Program-made: the position numbers and the translations under genes
Assembly (NCBI GenBank): GCA_018340375.1
Contig: JAFFJZ010000006.1
Coordinates: 13,534,001 to 13,598,000, forward strand
Length of the DNA stretch: 64,000 bases
Source of the DNA: Gonatopus flavifemur
Lineage: Eukaryota; Arthropoda; Insecta; Hymenoptera; Dryinidae
Direction: 5' to 3'
The notes under the pieces: model-generated
What the model was told of the DNA's origin: nothing
What the model saw: the letters and a program-made list of their open reading frames with translations, nothing else
The model's database searches: none
Shown: in pieces, positions 21,900 to 33,052 of the stretch
Layout: the number at the start of each line of letters is the position of its first letter
Position numbering within the stretch: position 1 is the first letter of the stretch

Positions 21900-22490
21900 T
21901 ATGGTTTGAAATCGGCAAGAAGCAACTTGAAAATTGAACTGTAACTTCATCGTGTGATCATCCAGTGAAGTACACACCATCATAATTTTAAGAATTTTTT
22001 TTCGCAAACTGGCGAGACCTTGAACAAAACATTCGAATTTTTGAAAAAAAAATCGACTTTGATTATTCATGAAAAAAAATCCTGTTGTAGTGTTCACTAA
22101 ACATCGACGATAATAACATCGCCTGACATCGATGTTTTACATCGTTTAACGATGTAACATCGACCTGGTTGATATTCCAATGTTTTTTGTAAGAAACATT
22201 GAAACATCAAGACATCAAATAAGAACAATCGAATGGGATTATGCTGAATTTGAAATGGCGCAAGATCCCAAAATTTTTATTGGTAAAATAACAACCAATC
22301 AGGTTCTAGCAGCATCGATGTTCGCGATGTCAAACATCGATACCCGTTTATTGGATGACACATCGATGTTTAGTGAACACTATCCTGTTGACCAATCGTG
22401 AATAATCACACGATGAAGTTACAGTTCAATTTTCAAGTCGATCGGATGGAAACTCCTCGAGTTCTACTGCTTGCCGATTTCTAACCATAG
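21900..22490. repeat. foldback element hosting a hAT-like MITE
   Basis: CTTGAAAATTGAACTGTAAC and TTCATCGTGTGAT on the left (about 21925-21962) are mirrored at 22398-22438. ATGGTTTGAAATCGGCAAG near 21901 is mirrored near 22473-22490. The centre is interrupted by 22088-22382. Terminal bases were not fixed. Confidence 0.6.
22088..22382. mobile_element. hAT-like MITE, 295 bp, ACATCGATGT words, TSD TCCTGTTG
   Basis: Termini TAGTGTTCACTAAACATCGA and the exact mirror, flanked by TCCTGTTG on both sides (22080-22087, 22383-22390). ACATCGATGT and AACATCG words recur throughout. Non-coding. Confidence 0.9.
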
Positions 22491-22499
22491 TTTCCAGCA

Positions 22500-25120
22500 A
22501 AACGCTCCTACAACCGCCATTGTGTAAAAAATTTTCAATAAAAAGCAGTTGTTTATGATTATCATAAAGGAATGCTCAAAAAAAATTCTTGAATTTTTCA
22601 GGGTATAAGGGGGATATAACCCCTTAAGTTGGTGTTGTTGAAAGATGTACATGCCATTCGGATTTGAAAGATCGTTTCATTCATATAGATTCGGAAACAT
22701 AGTTTACACGATTAAGAGCACGTAGTACGAATGATAAACGTTACATAAGCCAAGCTTCCACCAGCTTTGGCTTAATATTCTAATAAGTTTGCTAAGTTTT
22801 CCCGTGCATACTTGCCAGAGGGGATTATAGAGTAGCTATCATAACAACAAGTTCTAAACGTTCAACTCGTGCTTCCTCTTCTTTTCTTACACGTGATTTT
22901 CTCAAACAGTTATGTCGTGTATTTTATCACTCTCCATATAAATAATACCAAAGTGAGATAATTATATTTAATTTTTACCTCTCTATCAGAGGTAATCAGA
23001 CTCTACTTCGGAAAGAGAATATTCCTAATCGCACATAAATATGGTAACGATTGTAAAAAATAAATTCGCTTAATTGATGATTATCGGAGGGAAAATTATA
23101 CGTCTATGCAGCTATTTGAGGAACATCCCCGCAGTACTGTGTGTATAAGTCTCTTTGAGTCCTTTTCAAAAGCCAAAGTTATATATACACGTGCACGAGA
23201 ATTTAGCCGGACTTCAGAGAATTATCGATATCGCGTCGATAACTTTGTATAAGTCTTTGTGAGCAGGGTGAGGGTGTGTGGATGGTATTAGGATTCATCG
23301 TACCTCGAAATAGAAAATGCTTAATTAAACGATAAAATTTCATCGATACTTGTAATATCTCTTCCAGAAAAAACAAAAACGCTTTGTATTTTCATTCAGA
23401 CGAAAAATCCCTTTTGCGCGCTTTTCGTGATGTCTGAACTTGTGGCTTCGTCTTCCTCCGATGGAAAGTGAAAAATAACGATGGAACAAAATTGAATTCT
23501 CAAAGAGACAAGATGTGAAAACAAACGAGATGTTACAACGGGAATAACATGATTGATACTTGTCAAATCAATGTTCACGCTAAAACGATAAGTATATTTA
23601 TTTATCATTCGGGTATTAGAAGTGAGAAGAGAAATTGGTAATGCGGAGTGTTGGTTTGAAGAGGGTATCAAATATATGTCATTCTGGTAACAGAGTTGGC
23701 AGATACCGGAGTACGGAGTACGGCAGGCGGTGAGGCAACAAAAAGAGTAAAAAACCATCTCGTTATCTTGCCTTTTTTTTTCGTCAAGAAGTGAAGACCG
23801 GGTTTAATAATTCATGAGCAACGAAATTCGATTTAAACCTTAACTTTTTCCTCAACATCAATTCCACTAATTGTGAGTGAATTGTGGGAATTATTCAATG
23901 AAATTTCATTGAAATTTCGTTTCAACTTCGGCATGTTACATCGAAAAGTTATCATCTTCCCAACATCTTCGAAATGCGTTCGTAAGTTTGATGTAATTCC
24001 TGTGATTCCGTAAGATATGATTATGAATTGAACCGTCGAAAGTTCGTGAAAGAATATTAGAGAGTTCATCGATCGAGACACGATTCGATTGAACGATATC
24101 ATTGACAACCTTATGAAAAATGTCTACCTTATGAAAAATCCTGGAAATTTTCTTATCTTATCTTTCCGACATCTTCAGCAGAATTTTAATCGCGATTTCA
24201 GCATCATCCTTTTCCGAAAAGTGTATTATTCCGTTGAGTGATCATTTCATTTGTCGAATGAAATCCTATTTCAAGTTCGGCGAAGCAGCGTTTCCAGTAT
24301 AATACTGATTGTGGGAAACAGCCGATACCTCGCACCCCACACTTTAATCCTAGAATCAAAGGTTTCGGTTTGATTTGAGAAAAACAGAATAATCATCGTT
24401 TTGCAACGGTTTAAAACTTTAGAAACTTTCAATGAACTCTCATGATGTAAAATTTCTTGAAAAATGAAATACAATAATTCTTGGAATTTGAAATTTATGG
24501 CTCCTTGCTTCCTCGAATCTCACATCGTGACAATGTGCACGGTTCACATAATAAGTATAAATGTACTTACATTTTCGCGGGTAAAGTAAAAATAATACCT
24601 CTTGGACGTAATCCGTTTTAAGGAAGTGTCACATCGTCGTCCCTCTCCCCTCTCCCAAGCTCGGCTTGCGTAACTTTTATATCCAACAAGGAATGAAAAC
24701 GAGACATCATAATCAAAAAGAATAAATGGACTTACAAAGTGATACCTATTCTCGAGGAAGAAGGAAGGAAAGAAAGAGATGAAAGCTTGACACTTTCATT
24801 ATGAGAATATTATTCTTATTTTGTAGCCTAAGATTATAACTGTTCTCAAGAATCTTATGTATTATGATACGAAATTCGCCTGACAGTTATTTATGATAAT
24901 CGAGATAAGGCATCTTATTCGAAAATGAGTCATTCGTGGAAAAGATATTGTTTTTCTTTCAAGCGCATAAGAAACAAAAAAATGAATATTTCGTTATATA
25001 ATATTGTCATATTTACGCCGAGTTGGTTTTTTTTCTTACGCATAAATGAATCAATATTTGACAGTAAAATTGAATGGCCGGATCGAATAAACCTTTTGTT
25101 TAGGGCGCCTGAAAGTAAGC
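22500..25120. other. stretch without recognised genes
   Basis: No conserved protein, tRNA or defined transposon was recognised. Frames of up to 120 codons occur but look random in composition. A purine-rich tract lies at 24756-24785. Confidence 0.4.
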
Positions 25121-25124
25121 AACC

Positions 25125-25870
25125 ACTACCCAGCTAACCATAGCTGATAAATAACTGGTCAATTATTACTCAATGAGATTGGGTGGGATTGGTCAATAAT
25201 TGTCCATTTCTATGTCCGCATTGGCGACCAATAATTGGTCAATTTCTGTGGACCATTGGATTTTCCAATTATGGGGCAATATTAGGTCAATGGCATGGGC
25301 ATAGGTGCTGTCATCAGCTGTAAAATGAAGTGACCCATAATTTGGCAATTATTGGCCAATTATTTTGGTTTGAGAATGATAGAAAATTTACTAATAACTG
25401 GGTTATTGATTGATATAGTGTGAAAGGTTGAATCAATAAGCAATTTATTTTTATTATTGAAGGGTTTTGATAGGTGTTTATTGTTTAAACAATTTGGGTG
25501 TAGTTGTGATGTCCTACCGCACCACGAATAATACGAAATTCGAATAAGTTGCGATTAATACGACAAAAATGAATGAATAACCGATAAACCACAACGATTT
25601 TCTTGTAATAAACAATACGTGAATAATGAATAATTCTGTCCTTGACCTCAAGAATGCAAAATTCCATACAACCGATAGAAAGTAAGTGATGTTTTATATT
25701 TTCAGATTTTCCATTATCGACGGATGTTAAATGCTCAATTTTTGCCCAATTCTATGGACCACAAAATTGATCAATAATTGTCCATTTCTATGTCCGCATT
25801 GGCGACCAACAATTGGTCCTCCAAAAATGATCAATTTTCGATCAATCATTATTCAATGAATGGACATGCG
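25125..25870. repeat. two blocks of iterated ATTGGTCAAT words
   Basis: ATTGGTCAAT, GGTCAATAATTGTCC and GGCCAATTATT words fill 25150-25400 and 25735-25870. The phrase ATTGTCCATTTCTATGTCCG occurs in both blocks. They probably belong to one element split by the unrelated AT-rich middle. Confidence 0.5.
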
Positions 25871-26908
25871 CACAGAGATCCTACATAATTCTCAAATAAT
25901 TGATCCAAATAATTGATCGTCATACCACCAATCAGAAACTGGACAATGGTTTTTATTTATCGTTAGCAGCCTCTCCAACTCATTTCTGTCGTCAGGCCTC
26001 TCGCATACTACCAAAATTTCTCCACCAAAATACTCTATCATTATTATTGGCTGATCGCTAGGAATATTCAATGATTTCGCTAGAAACCACCAGTTTTCAG
26101 CCAATGTCGGACTTGTTGTATCTACCTCATTTTTCAAATCCATTGAACTCTATAACATACTGGAATGAGCACTCCCCACATATTCTAGAATAGCTATAGT
26201 TTAGGTTGGTCAGCCACATACTGTTGTGAAAACATCTCTTCTCTCTCGAACGTCTATCCCTTATTCTCCTTATCTTTGTCTGATTTTCTTCCCCTTATTC
26301 TACTTATCTTTGTCTGGCATGTAAGGCTCGAACTTCTCTCTCTCTCTGACCGCGATAATCTGGGGAGTAATCATTCCAGTATATTAGCTAAGTTCGTTTA
26401 GTAGTGTCCCAAGTTACCCCAACTTGCTCCAAATATTTTGCATTCGTTATTTCCAATTATAGGAACGAAATGATTGGTTTGTTACAAGTTAGAGCAACCC
26501 AGAACACGTAGAACGAACGAACCTATTATAGAGTTCAATGTTCAAATCCAACCAGAAAGGTAGTATGCGATAAGCCCGCATGGCACTTGAGCCCGATGGC
26601 GTTAGCCCGACCGGATTATAACCCGAACGACTTTAAACCCGAATGACAGTTGACCCGACTAGTTATAAAAATATAATCAAATAAAATGGAAAATTAACCG
26701 AAATCAAAGCTTATTCAACCTCTTCCTGTAAAGATGTATAGATTAAAAGTCAATTACGCTTTGATTCCGATTAATTTTCCATTTTATTTAATTATATTTT
26801 TATAATTAGTCGGGTCAACTGTCATTCAGGTTTAAAGTCGTTCGAGTTGAATGCAGTCGGGCTTAAGTGTCATTCGGGCTTATTACCAGTTGGGCTTATT
26901 GCATACTA

Positions 26909-27877
26909 CAGGGGGTATAATCTCAAATGCAACATTCTCAAACGGATTTCAGCGCTGCCGTACGGTAGTACAGTGAATTATTCGCCATAGATACAACTAA
27001 AGTTGTAATTTCACACGAGCGTCGAGCGTTGAGCGACGAGCGATTTTCCCAGGTTCTAGATTTCAGCGTCAAAGCTTCATGATGTTTCTCGACGCTCAAT
27101 TTGAGAGTTAAAAGTTGTCTTTTAACTATTCTCTGTGCGGAAGAAAGAATATTAAACATATAAGAATATATATTGTTTGAGCTGAAGTGCCTTCTTTATC
27201 CTGCACTATTGAGAATGATTGAATAATTATGGATTAAGATGTAATTTCATGGGGCGTCGAGCATCAAGCGTCAACATTAGAAGGAAAGAGAAGAACTGTG
27301 TGATCTCTCTTTCTTTCTAATGTTGACGCTTGATGCTCGACGCCCCATGAAATTACAGCTTTATGCTAAAACTCAATTATGGATTAGAACGGCGTCAAAG
27401 CTAAACACTGTTTAGCTGTAATTTCATGGGGCATCGAGCATCAAGCGTCAACATTAGAAGGAAAGAGAAGAACTGTGTGACCTCTCTTTCTTTCTAATGT
27501 TGACGCTTGATGCTCGACGCCCCATGAAATTACAGCTTTTAGCTTTCACGCTGAATCCCAGAAAATGTGAAAATCGCTCGACGCTGGACGTTTGATGCTC
27601 GTATGAAATTACACCTTAAAGATGTAATTTCATGGGGCGTCGAGCATCAAGCGTCAACATTAGAAGGAAAGAGAGGTCACACAGTTCTTCTCTTTCCGTT
27701 TAATGTTGACGCTTGATGCTCGACGCCCCATGAAATTACAGCTTAACACAAACAATGAACAAATCACACCGATTTTCGAATTAGTGTTAGTGTACACATG
27801 TAAAATAGTTCACTGTACTACCGTATGGCAGCGCTGAAATCCGTTTGAAAATTTTCTATTCGAGATTATGCCCCCTG
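26909..27877. mobile_element. hAT-like element, 969 bp, TSD GCATACTA, with three internal hairpins
   Basis: Termini CAGGGGGTATAATCTC and GAGATTATGCCCCCTG, flanked by GCATACTA (26901-26908, 27878-27885). The TTTCAGCGCTGCCGTACGG subterminal block ties it to 21251-21709. The interior includes inverted GTCGAGCGTTGAGCG-like segments and three 116-bp hairpins (27241-27356, 27418-27533, 27624-27739). Confidence 0.88.
27241..27739. repeat. three near-identical 116-bp hairpins
   Basis: Each copy begins GTAATTTCATGGGGCGTCGA and ends with its mirror, with stems of about 50 bp. Copies at 27241-27356, 27418-27533 and 27624-27739. The asymmetric loop (GAAGAACTGTGTGA) has one orientation in the first two and the opposite in the third. 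Stems are almost identical, implying recent duplication or conversion. Confidence 0.85.
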
Positions 27878-27973
27878 GCATACTACCACCAGAAATCGAC
27901 AAATCCGGGTTGTTCAGCGTTGCACTCAGCGTTGGGCTCATTACGTGATTTTTCAAATCCCCAGATAACACAC

Positions 27974-28231
27974 CAAGAATTCTTTTTTAAAAACAAAAAT
28001 AGAATTTTTCAAGAACTTTTTTCGAACTAATGAATCTATAAAGAACTCTGAAGGAGTTCAATGTTTGGGACATCAACGAGTTCTTCGAGAATGCTGAAAG
28101 TATTGTTTTAGTACTCTCGAAGAACTCGTTAATGTCCCAAAGATTGAACCCCTCCAGAGCTCTTTATGAATTTATCAGTTCAAAAAGAGTTCTTGAAGAA
28201 TGTTATTCTTGTTTTTGAAAAAGAATTCTTG
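27974..28231. repeat. foldback element of AAGAACTCTT words
   Basis: The left arm (CAAGAATTCTTTTTT, then AACTCTGAAGGAGTTCAATG, then GGGACATCAACGAGTTCTTC) is mirrored to 28231, with the centre near 28100. AAGAACT/AGTTCTT recurs. No target duplication was confirmed. Confidence 0.65.
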
Positions 28232-28239
28232 CCCACACA

Positions 28240-29940
28240 GTACCACAGTTCCAGAAGAATTTATGAAGAATTCTCATTGAACTGATTGTATTCTTTATGA
28301 ATCCTTCTTTACCCTCCTGTCCCCTCAAAGGCAACCCTCGTGGAAATCCCAATTTTGAGAGTTTTTCAGAAATTCTCAGAGAAATATTCCCACCAGGGAA
28401 GGGGTTAGTTTCATGCGTAAGATACTCGGTTCCTCGTGTGTCGTAAACTATGTAAAATACTTAAAAGTATATTAGGCTTGCGGACACTGATCCAATTCCG
28501 TCCATTTGAATTCTTGTAGTTACAGAATTTAAATAAACTGATTGAATTGAATTGAGTAATATATTACATGCCAACCCTGGTTGCGCTGTCCCGTTTCATG
28601 TGAAAGCAGCTTTAACATCACCGGAACCCGACCCGACCGGTTCAGTGAAAACACAGCCAAAGAAACCGTTGATGCAAACGACAAGACGCGAGCACGTTCC
28701 CATTTATTCATCATCAAAGGTGTTGAGAGGTGTCACGAGAGTTTAAAGAAAAAGTTCATCCAAAGCCGGTTTGTATTTGTATTACTTGATTCAACTAAAT
28801 TTGTAAATGTCATTTAGTATATTTCATCGTGTATAATCACAATTTGAATATCCATCTTCCTGGTATTGAATTTTCATCAAAAATCATATTGCGGTTTGCG
28901 CGGCAAAAAACACGTGTAACGGTTAACCTTTCAGATTCTCCGGTATGTCTCTTCTTTTCATCCATAATGTATTCGTTCGCAACAAAGTCTTATATTTTCT
29001 TATTCAATCTACATATTCATCACTTCACTGGAATAACATTTTCTCAATTCAACCATTTTGTTCTCAGAATCATTTCTCTTTTCTACGACGTAAATTGCAT
29101 TTCCACTACTTTTCATACAAAATTTGAATCACAAAAAGCGTTCCAACATCTGCCTATCTTTCTTGCAAAATAAAACATGCAAAGAGAAACTATTTATTCT
29201 TTCATGATGTATATATGATATTAATTTTCAAATTGGTTCATGTATCGTATTTGATGCTGTCTCAATCTTGATATTCAATTATAAAAATTTTTTATATATC
29301 ATAGACATTCTAGAACCTTGCAGTACTTTCTTTTTGATTTACTACATCTATTGAAGTATCATTCAAATCTGAATTAGAATAAAATATCTTAATTCTCAAA
29401 ATTAACGCTGAAAGACTATGAAAAGACAGTAATGGGAGGAGTCAAGAGGTCATATACACAAATGTAAACAATTTTTATGTATACATACACAATACGTAAG
29501 CTCCACAATTGAACAGAATATTTATACAAAATTATTTCTATCTCAGCCAAATGAATAGCGAGAAAAAGTTTCAACGATTCCATCGTTGTGAAGTTTGAAC
29601 ACCTTTTGTGAAAATAACACCAAGTTTTGGTACAAATATGGAACTTTTATTACTTTTGTTCACCGTATTTGATTGTTATTTAATCGATTGCATTGCATTG
29701 AAAAAAGTTCAATACCAATTGAGAAAAAATTAACTTTCACGACAGATGAATTTACTATTCTCTCATTTATATTGGTGAAGTTTGAATCGTTTATTAAAAT
29801 CAAATAATGAAATATTTATATTTTATGAAAAACATTGTTTGGTAATTCCTAAAATGATGATTTTGAAGAATATTCAACCACATATGAATAATGTAGATTG
29901 TTTTTGTTCAGAAAATGACTGAATATTTTTTTACTTTACA
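28240..29940. other. upstream flank of the RBM34-type gene
   Basis: No repeats or conserved frames were recognised. A patch around 28890-28941 (GCGGTTTGCGCGGC, then ATTCTCCG followed by a GTATGTCT donor-like site) is a plausible 5' noncoding exon for the next gene, because that gene has a splice acceptor just before its ATG. This link is inference. Confidence 0.35.
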
Positions 29941-29945
29941 GCATA

Positions 29946-31978
29946 ATGAAGAACAAGCAGAATAAGAATAAAAATCACAAAGAATTGACCAAAGTCAAGA
30001 ACGGAGGTATCTCAAAACACAAACAACCTCCCAAGTTCAAAAACACACCTACGGGAAAAGTTCCTTTGGTTGCCAAAAGCCCCAATCAGAATGCACAGAA
30101 GAAAGGTATGAATTCTTCTAAAAATTTATCTCCAAAGAAATCTAAATTCTCAAAGAAGAAACAACAAAATGTGCCGGAAGAAGAATCATTTGAGAGTGAG
30201 GAAATATTGTCGGACGAAGATCTCAGTCTTTCGGACGCAGATGTAGACGAATCGGATGTCTCTGATAGCGATGTTCCAAATATTTTGGGTGCCAGTTTAA
30301 ATGACGATTCCGACGATAGCGATGAAGATTTTGAAGAGGATGAGGAGAGCGAAGGCGATGTAGCACCTGAGAAAAAGGGAATAAAGATGTTCAAGGGTAT
30401 TAATTCTAGCAATGATACGGACAATAGTCTCATGAAGACCGACGATGATGACGAGGAAGAAGATGATGAGGACGATGATGATGATGATGAGGAGGAAGAG
30501 GATGACGACGATGATAGCAGCGATAGTGAAAATCAGCTCACAGAGATTAATTCGTCTGTAGTTTCATCCTCCAAAGACGATACCGACGACGATGACGATG
30601 ACGATGATGACGAAGACGATGAAGATGATGAGGAAGACGAGGATGATGACGATGATGATGAAAAAAATAAATCTTTAGGCTTGGAAGCTCTGATAGGTGA
30701 CAGCCTTGTCGACGATACCAGCGACGAAGACTTCATGACCAACGAGGAAAGCGAGGATGACGATAGCGACGATAACGAGGACGAAGAGATTGAAATGCCA
30801 AGTCCGGAATCGAAAAAGAAAATCAAGATGGAGAAAAGTGATTCTGAAAGTCCCGAAGGTAAAAAGCCCAAAACGGGTAAAGAAATCGCAAAAACACTTT
30901 TTGTTGGGAATGTTCCAAAGGATGTAAAGAAGAAGAAATTGGAACAACTATTCTCGAAATATGGAAAAATTGAAAGTTTACGTATTAGGATGGTTGTACC
31001 TGAAAATCCAGCTATGACTTACAAAGTTGCTGCCATCAAAGAAAAGATCCATCCCAAAGTCAAGTCAGTTTGTTACTATATTACCTACGAATCTAAGGAT
31101 TCGGTTGATAAAGCTGTAGAAATGAACGGCAAGGTATTCGAAGGACGTCATTTAAGAGTAGATCACGCTGCAAATGAAAAATCTAAATGTGATCCGAAAA
31201 AAGCTATATTCATTGGTAATTTACCATACGGTGAGTACAATGATGAATCTTTATCAACTCTCTTCACGAATGTTCTCTGAGGAAAAACAAACATTTTGAT
31301 CGATCAGTCGGTAAGCATTTCATACTTTTATATTTCCAGATGTCGACGATGAAGACCTTTGGAAAACTTTTGAACATTGCGGAGATATAGAATCCGTTCG
31401 AGTGATCAGAGGTCGCAAATTTGGCACCAGTAAAGGAATTGGGTATATCAATTTCAAAACTACGGATGCAGTAATTCTAGCATTGGAACTGGACGGCACA
31501 TCGTTGAGCGGTCGAGATATGAGGGTGAAAAAATATTCTAGCGATGCGAGTCCGAGCAAACAAAGGCCGTCACCTCGAGGAAAAAGAGCAGCCTCCAGCG
31601 ATACCTCTGGTAGTTCTCCCAAAAAGTTCAAACGCAACAAGAAAAATAATCAAGTGAGTGATTCTAAAGATATTTTCAGAATTAATTTTGCGAATAACTA
31701 TTGTACTCGAGCTCTAATTTTTTGTTTCCTAATTCATTCAGAAAAACGCGAATTCTGGGGAGCAAAAGAAGAAACCTAAGATGTCTCAAGGTGAGAAAAA
31801 ACGAGCAAAGATGAGCGAAAGTGACAGCTCTCCTGAAAAAAAACAAATAAAAAAAGAATTCCAAGGTCAAAAAGCTGATTTGAAGAAGAAGTCAAAAGGT
31901 GTAAGCAAAATGGAGAAAAAGAAGAAGTTGGTGGCCGAAAAATTGATGGCTAAAACTAAGAAACCTGTGTCAGACTGA
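29946..31978 (+). CDS. RBM34: RBM34/Nop12-type nucleolar RNA-binding protein, three coding exons
   Basis: Coding exons 29946-31230, 31340-31653 and 31742-31978 join to 611 codons plus TGA. Donors are GTGAGT in both cases; acceptors are TTTCCAG and TTCAG. The join after ACCATACG restores an unbroken second RRM, which is why the open frame reading on to 31280 is not used. Order: Lys/Ser-rich start, a very acidic Asp/Glu/Ser tract at about residues 78-290, RRM1 at about 316-410 (LFVGNVPKDV as RNP2; it contains the long insertion usual for this family), RRM2 at about 419-495 (AIFIGNLPY and GIGYINF as RNP2/RNP1), then a Lys-rich tail. Yeast Nop12 acts in large-subunit pre-rRNA maturation in the nucleolus; the same role is inferred here. 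TTTACAG ends four bases before the ATG, so a 5' noncoding exon is likely. An AATAAA at 32510 is a candidate poly(A) signal and would make the 3' end overlap the convergent CDPF1 gene. Confidence 0.93.
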
Positions 31979-31979
31979 A

Positions 31980-32528
31980 ATTTATGTTAAATATATTTAA
32001 CTAGATATGTTGATTTTGGTATTTCCTAAGTTTTAATTAAGATCGTTTGGAATCGTCTTTTTTTTTTTTCAACTTAGAATGTTGTTTCTATTCGGTCTAT
32101 TATATTCACGCACGAATAGACAATATCGTACTATAATAATTTCTTATAATTTTATATATTTAAACTCAGATTTTATTTTATATCTTCACTTTAAGTGGAT
32201 CGGAGAGCAAGTTCTTTCACTTTTTGCAAGTATTTAATATATCAACTCGAATTCATGTTTCTTCGGTAGTGTAAATAATATCATATCACTCATGACACTT
32301 ATGAAAAACAAAGAAAAAAAAGTTCTTCCTTTTTTTTCATCTCGATAGTATATAATTGTATGACCAATTGTATGAAACCGTACTTCATGTTTTGAAAAGT
32401 TATGTATATAAGTTTGTTCGTAAATTCAAAAGTTCGAGTAACGTAATGACTGTTATAAGTATATTTATAAGTGTAAATACACCATTGAGCTTCACTGCGT
32501 TTTAGAGAAAATAAAAGCACTCATGTTT
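31980..32528. other. shared 3' region of convergent RBM34 and CDPF1
   Basis: AT-rich noncoding DNA between two stop codons. AATAAA on the plus strand is near 32510; TTTATT (AATAAA on the minus strand) is near 32172. If both are used, the two 3' untranslated regions overlap. Confidence 0.5.
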
Positions 32529-32912
32529 TTAAATTTCAGAATTTTTTATTAGATTTTTTATTTTCATTTGTACTTGAATTGGAAAATTCGTGAGATCCCT
32601 TTGAGCGCATTTTTCACAAAATCTCTTTCCATAATATATACTGCAACCCAAACAAACGGAAATTTTACATACATCGCAATCCGCGCCTAAAACTAAAACC
32701 TCTCCTTTGTTCGGTAAACTGAAAGGATCTTTCATGACGTAACAATCCTCCAAATAAGTAATCTGTCGTGCGAATGGTGGTTTCGAACCTTTGTAATGAA
32801 AATGTTCCGTTAATGTACACAAGTGACACGTGAATGTTCCCACAATGTGCTTTTTGTCAACTTTCTCAGCAGAAGTAGGTCGATCCGATAGGGATGTACT
32901 TGTCGCTTCCAT
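32529..32912 (-). CDS. CDPF1: CDPF1, cysteine-rich DPF motif domain protein
   Basis: 127 codons. The hallmark YVMKDPFS lies near residue 60, preceded by a CHLC pair (about residues 32-35) and followed by CDVC, CLGCS and CEKC pairs. This is the full cysteine set of the family and close to its usual length. The family is conserved in animals and presumably binds zinc through these cysteines; its function is not established. I chose the ATG at 32912 because it lies one base after a splice acceptor (TTGCTTTTCAG), and the longer open frame has no upstream ATG. At least one 5' noncoding exon should exist. The IBA57 stop codon is only 140 bp upstream, so the promoter must lie in that gap or inside IBA57. 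Confidence 0.9.
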   Translation of the reverse strand: MEATSTSLSDRPTSAEKVDKKHIVGTFTCHLCTLTEHFHYKGSKPPFARQITYLEDCYVMKDPFSLPNKGEVLVLGADCDVCKISVCLGCSIYYGKRFCEKCAQRDLTNFPIQVQMKIKNLIKNSEI

Positions 32913-33052
32913 CCTGAAAAGCAAGTGTATAAAATGAATAGCTTCGTAGTGATTTCATAATTTATTTTATTAATCAAAAATATACAAGACGTATGTACAG
33001 TAGATAAATTCTCACTAACATTCACAGTTATTTATTGCCTTAAATATTTTAT

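Larger units (their letters stand above)
26559..27887. mobile_element. hAT-like element with GCCCGAA words, carrying another hAT-like element, TSD ACCAGAAA
   Basis: Termini GGTAGTATGCGATAAGCCCG and the mirror ending GCATACTACC, flanked by ACCAGAAA (26551-26558, 27888-27895). CCCGAATGAC / GTCATTCGGG words recur in both arms. The right terminal repeat is split by the insertion 26909-27877. It resembles 6640-6865 in termini and words. Confidence 0.8.

Noticed and set aside
26901..27895. CRISPR-like array suggested by three equal repeats
   Set aside because: The units are 116-bp hairpins in a eukaryotic transposon, with irregular spacing and no spacers.
30086..30871. Ser-rich minus-strand frames of 112-115 codons
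   Set aside because: They are the antisense of the GAT/GAC-coded acidic tract of the RBM34-type gene.
31231..31280. RBM34 ending at the TGA near 31280
   Set aside because: Reading through the GTGAGT donor destroys RRM2; splicing to 31340 restores it and gives a full-length protein.
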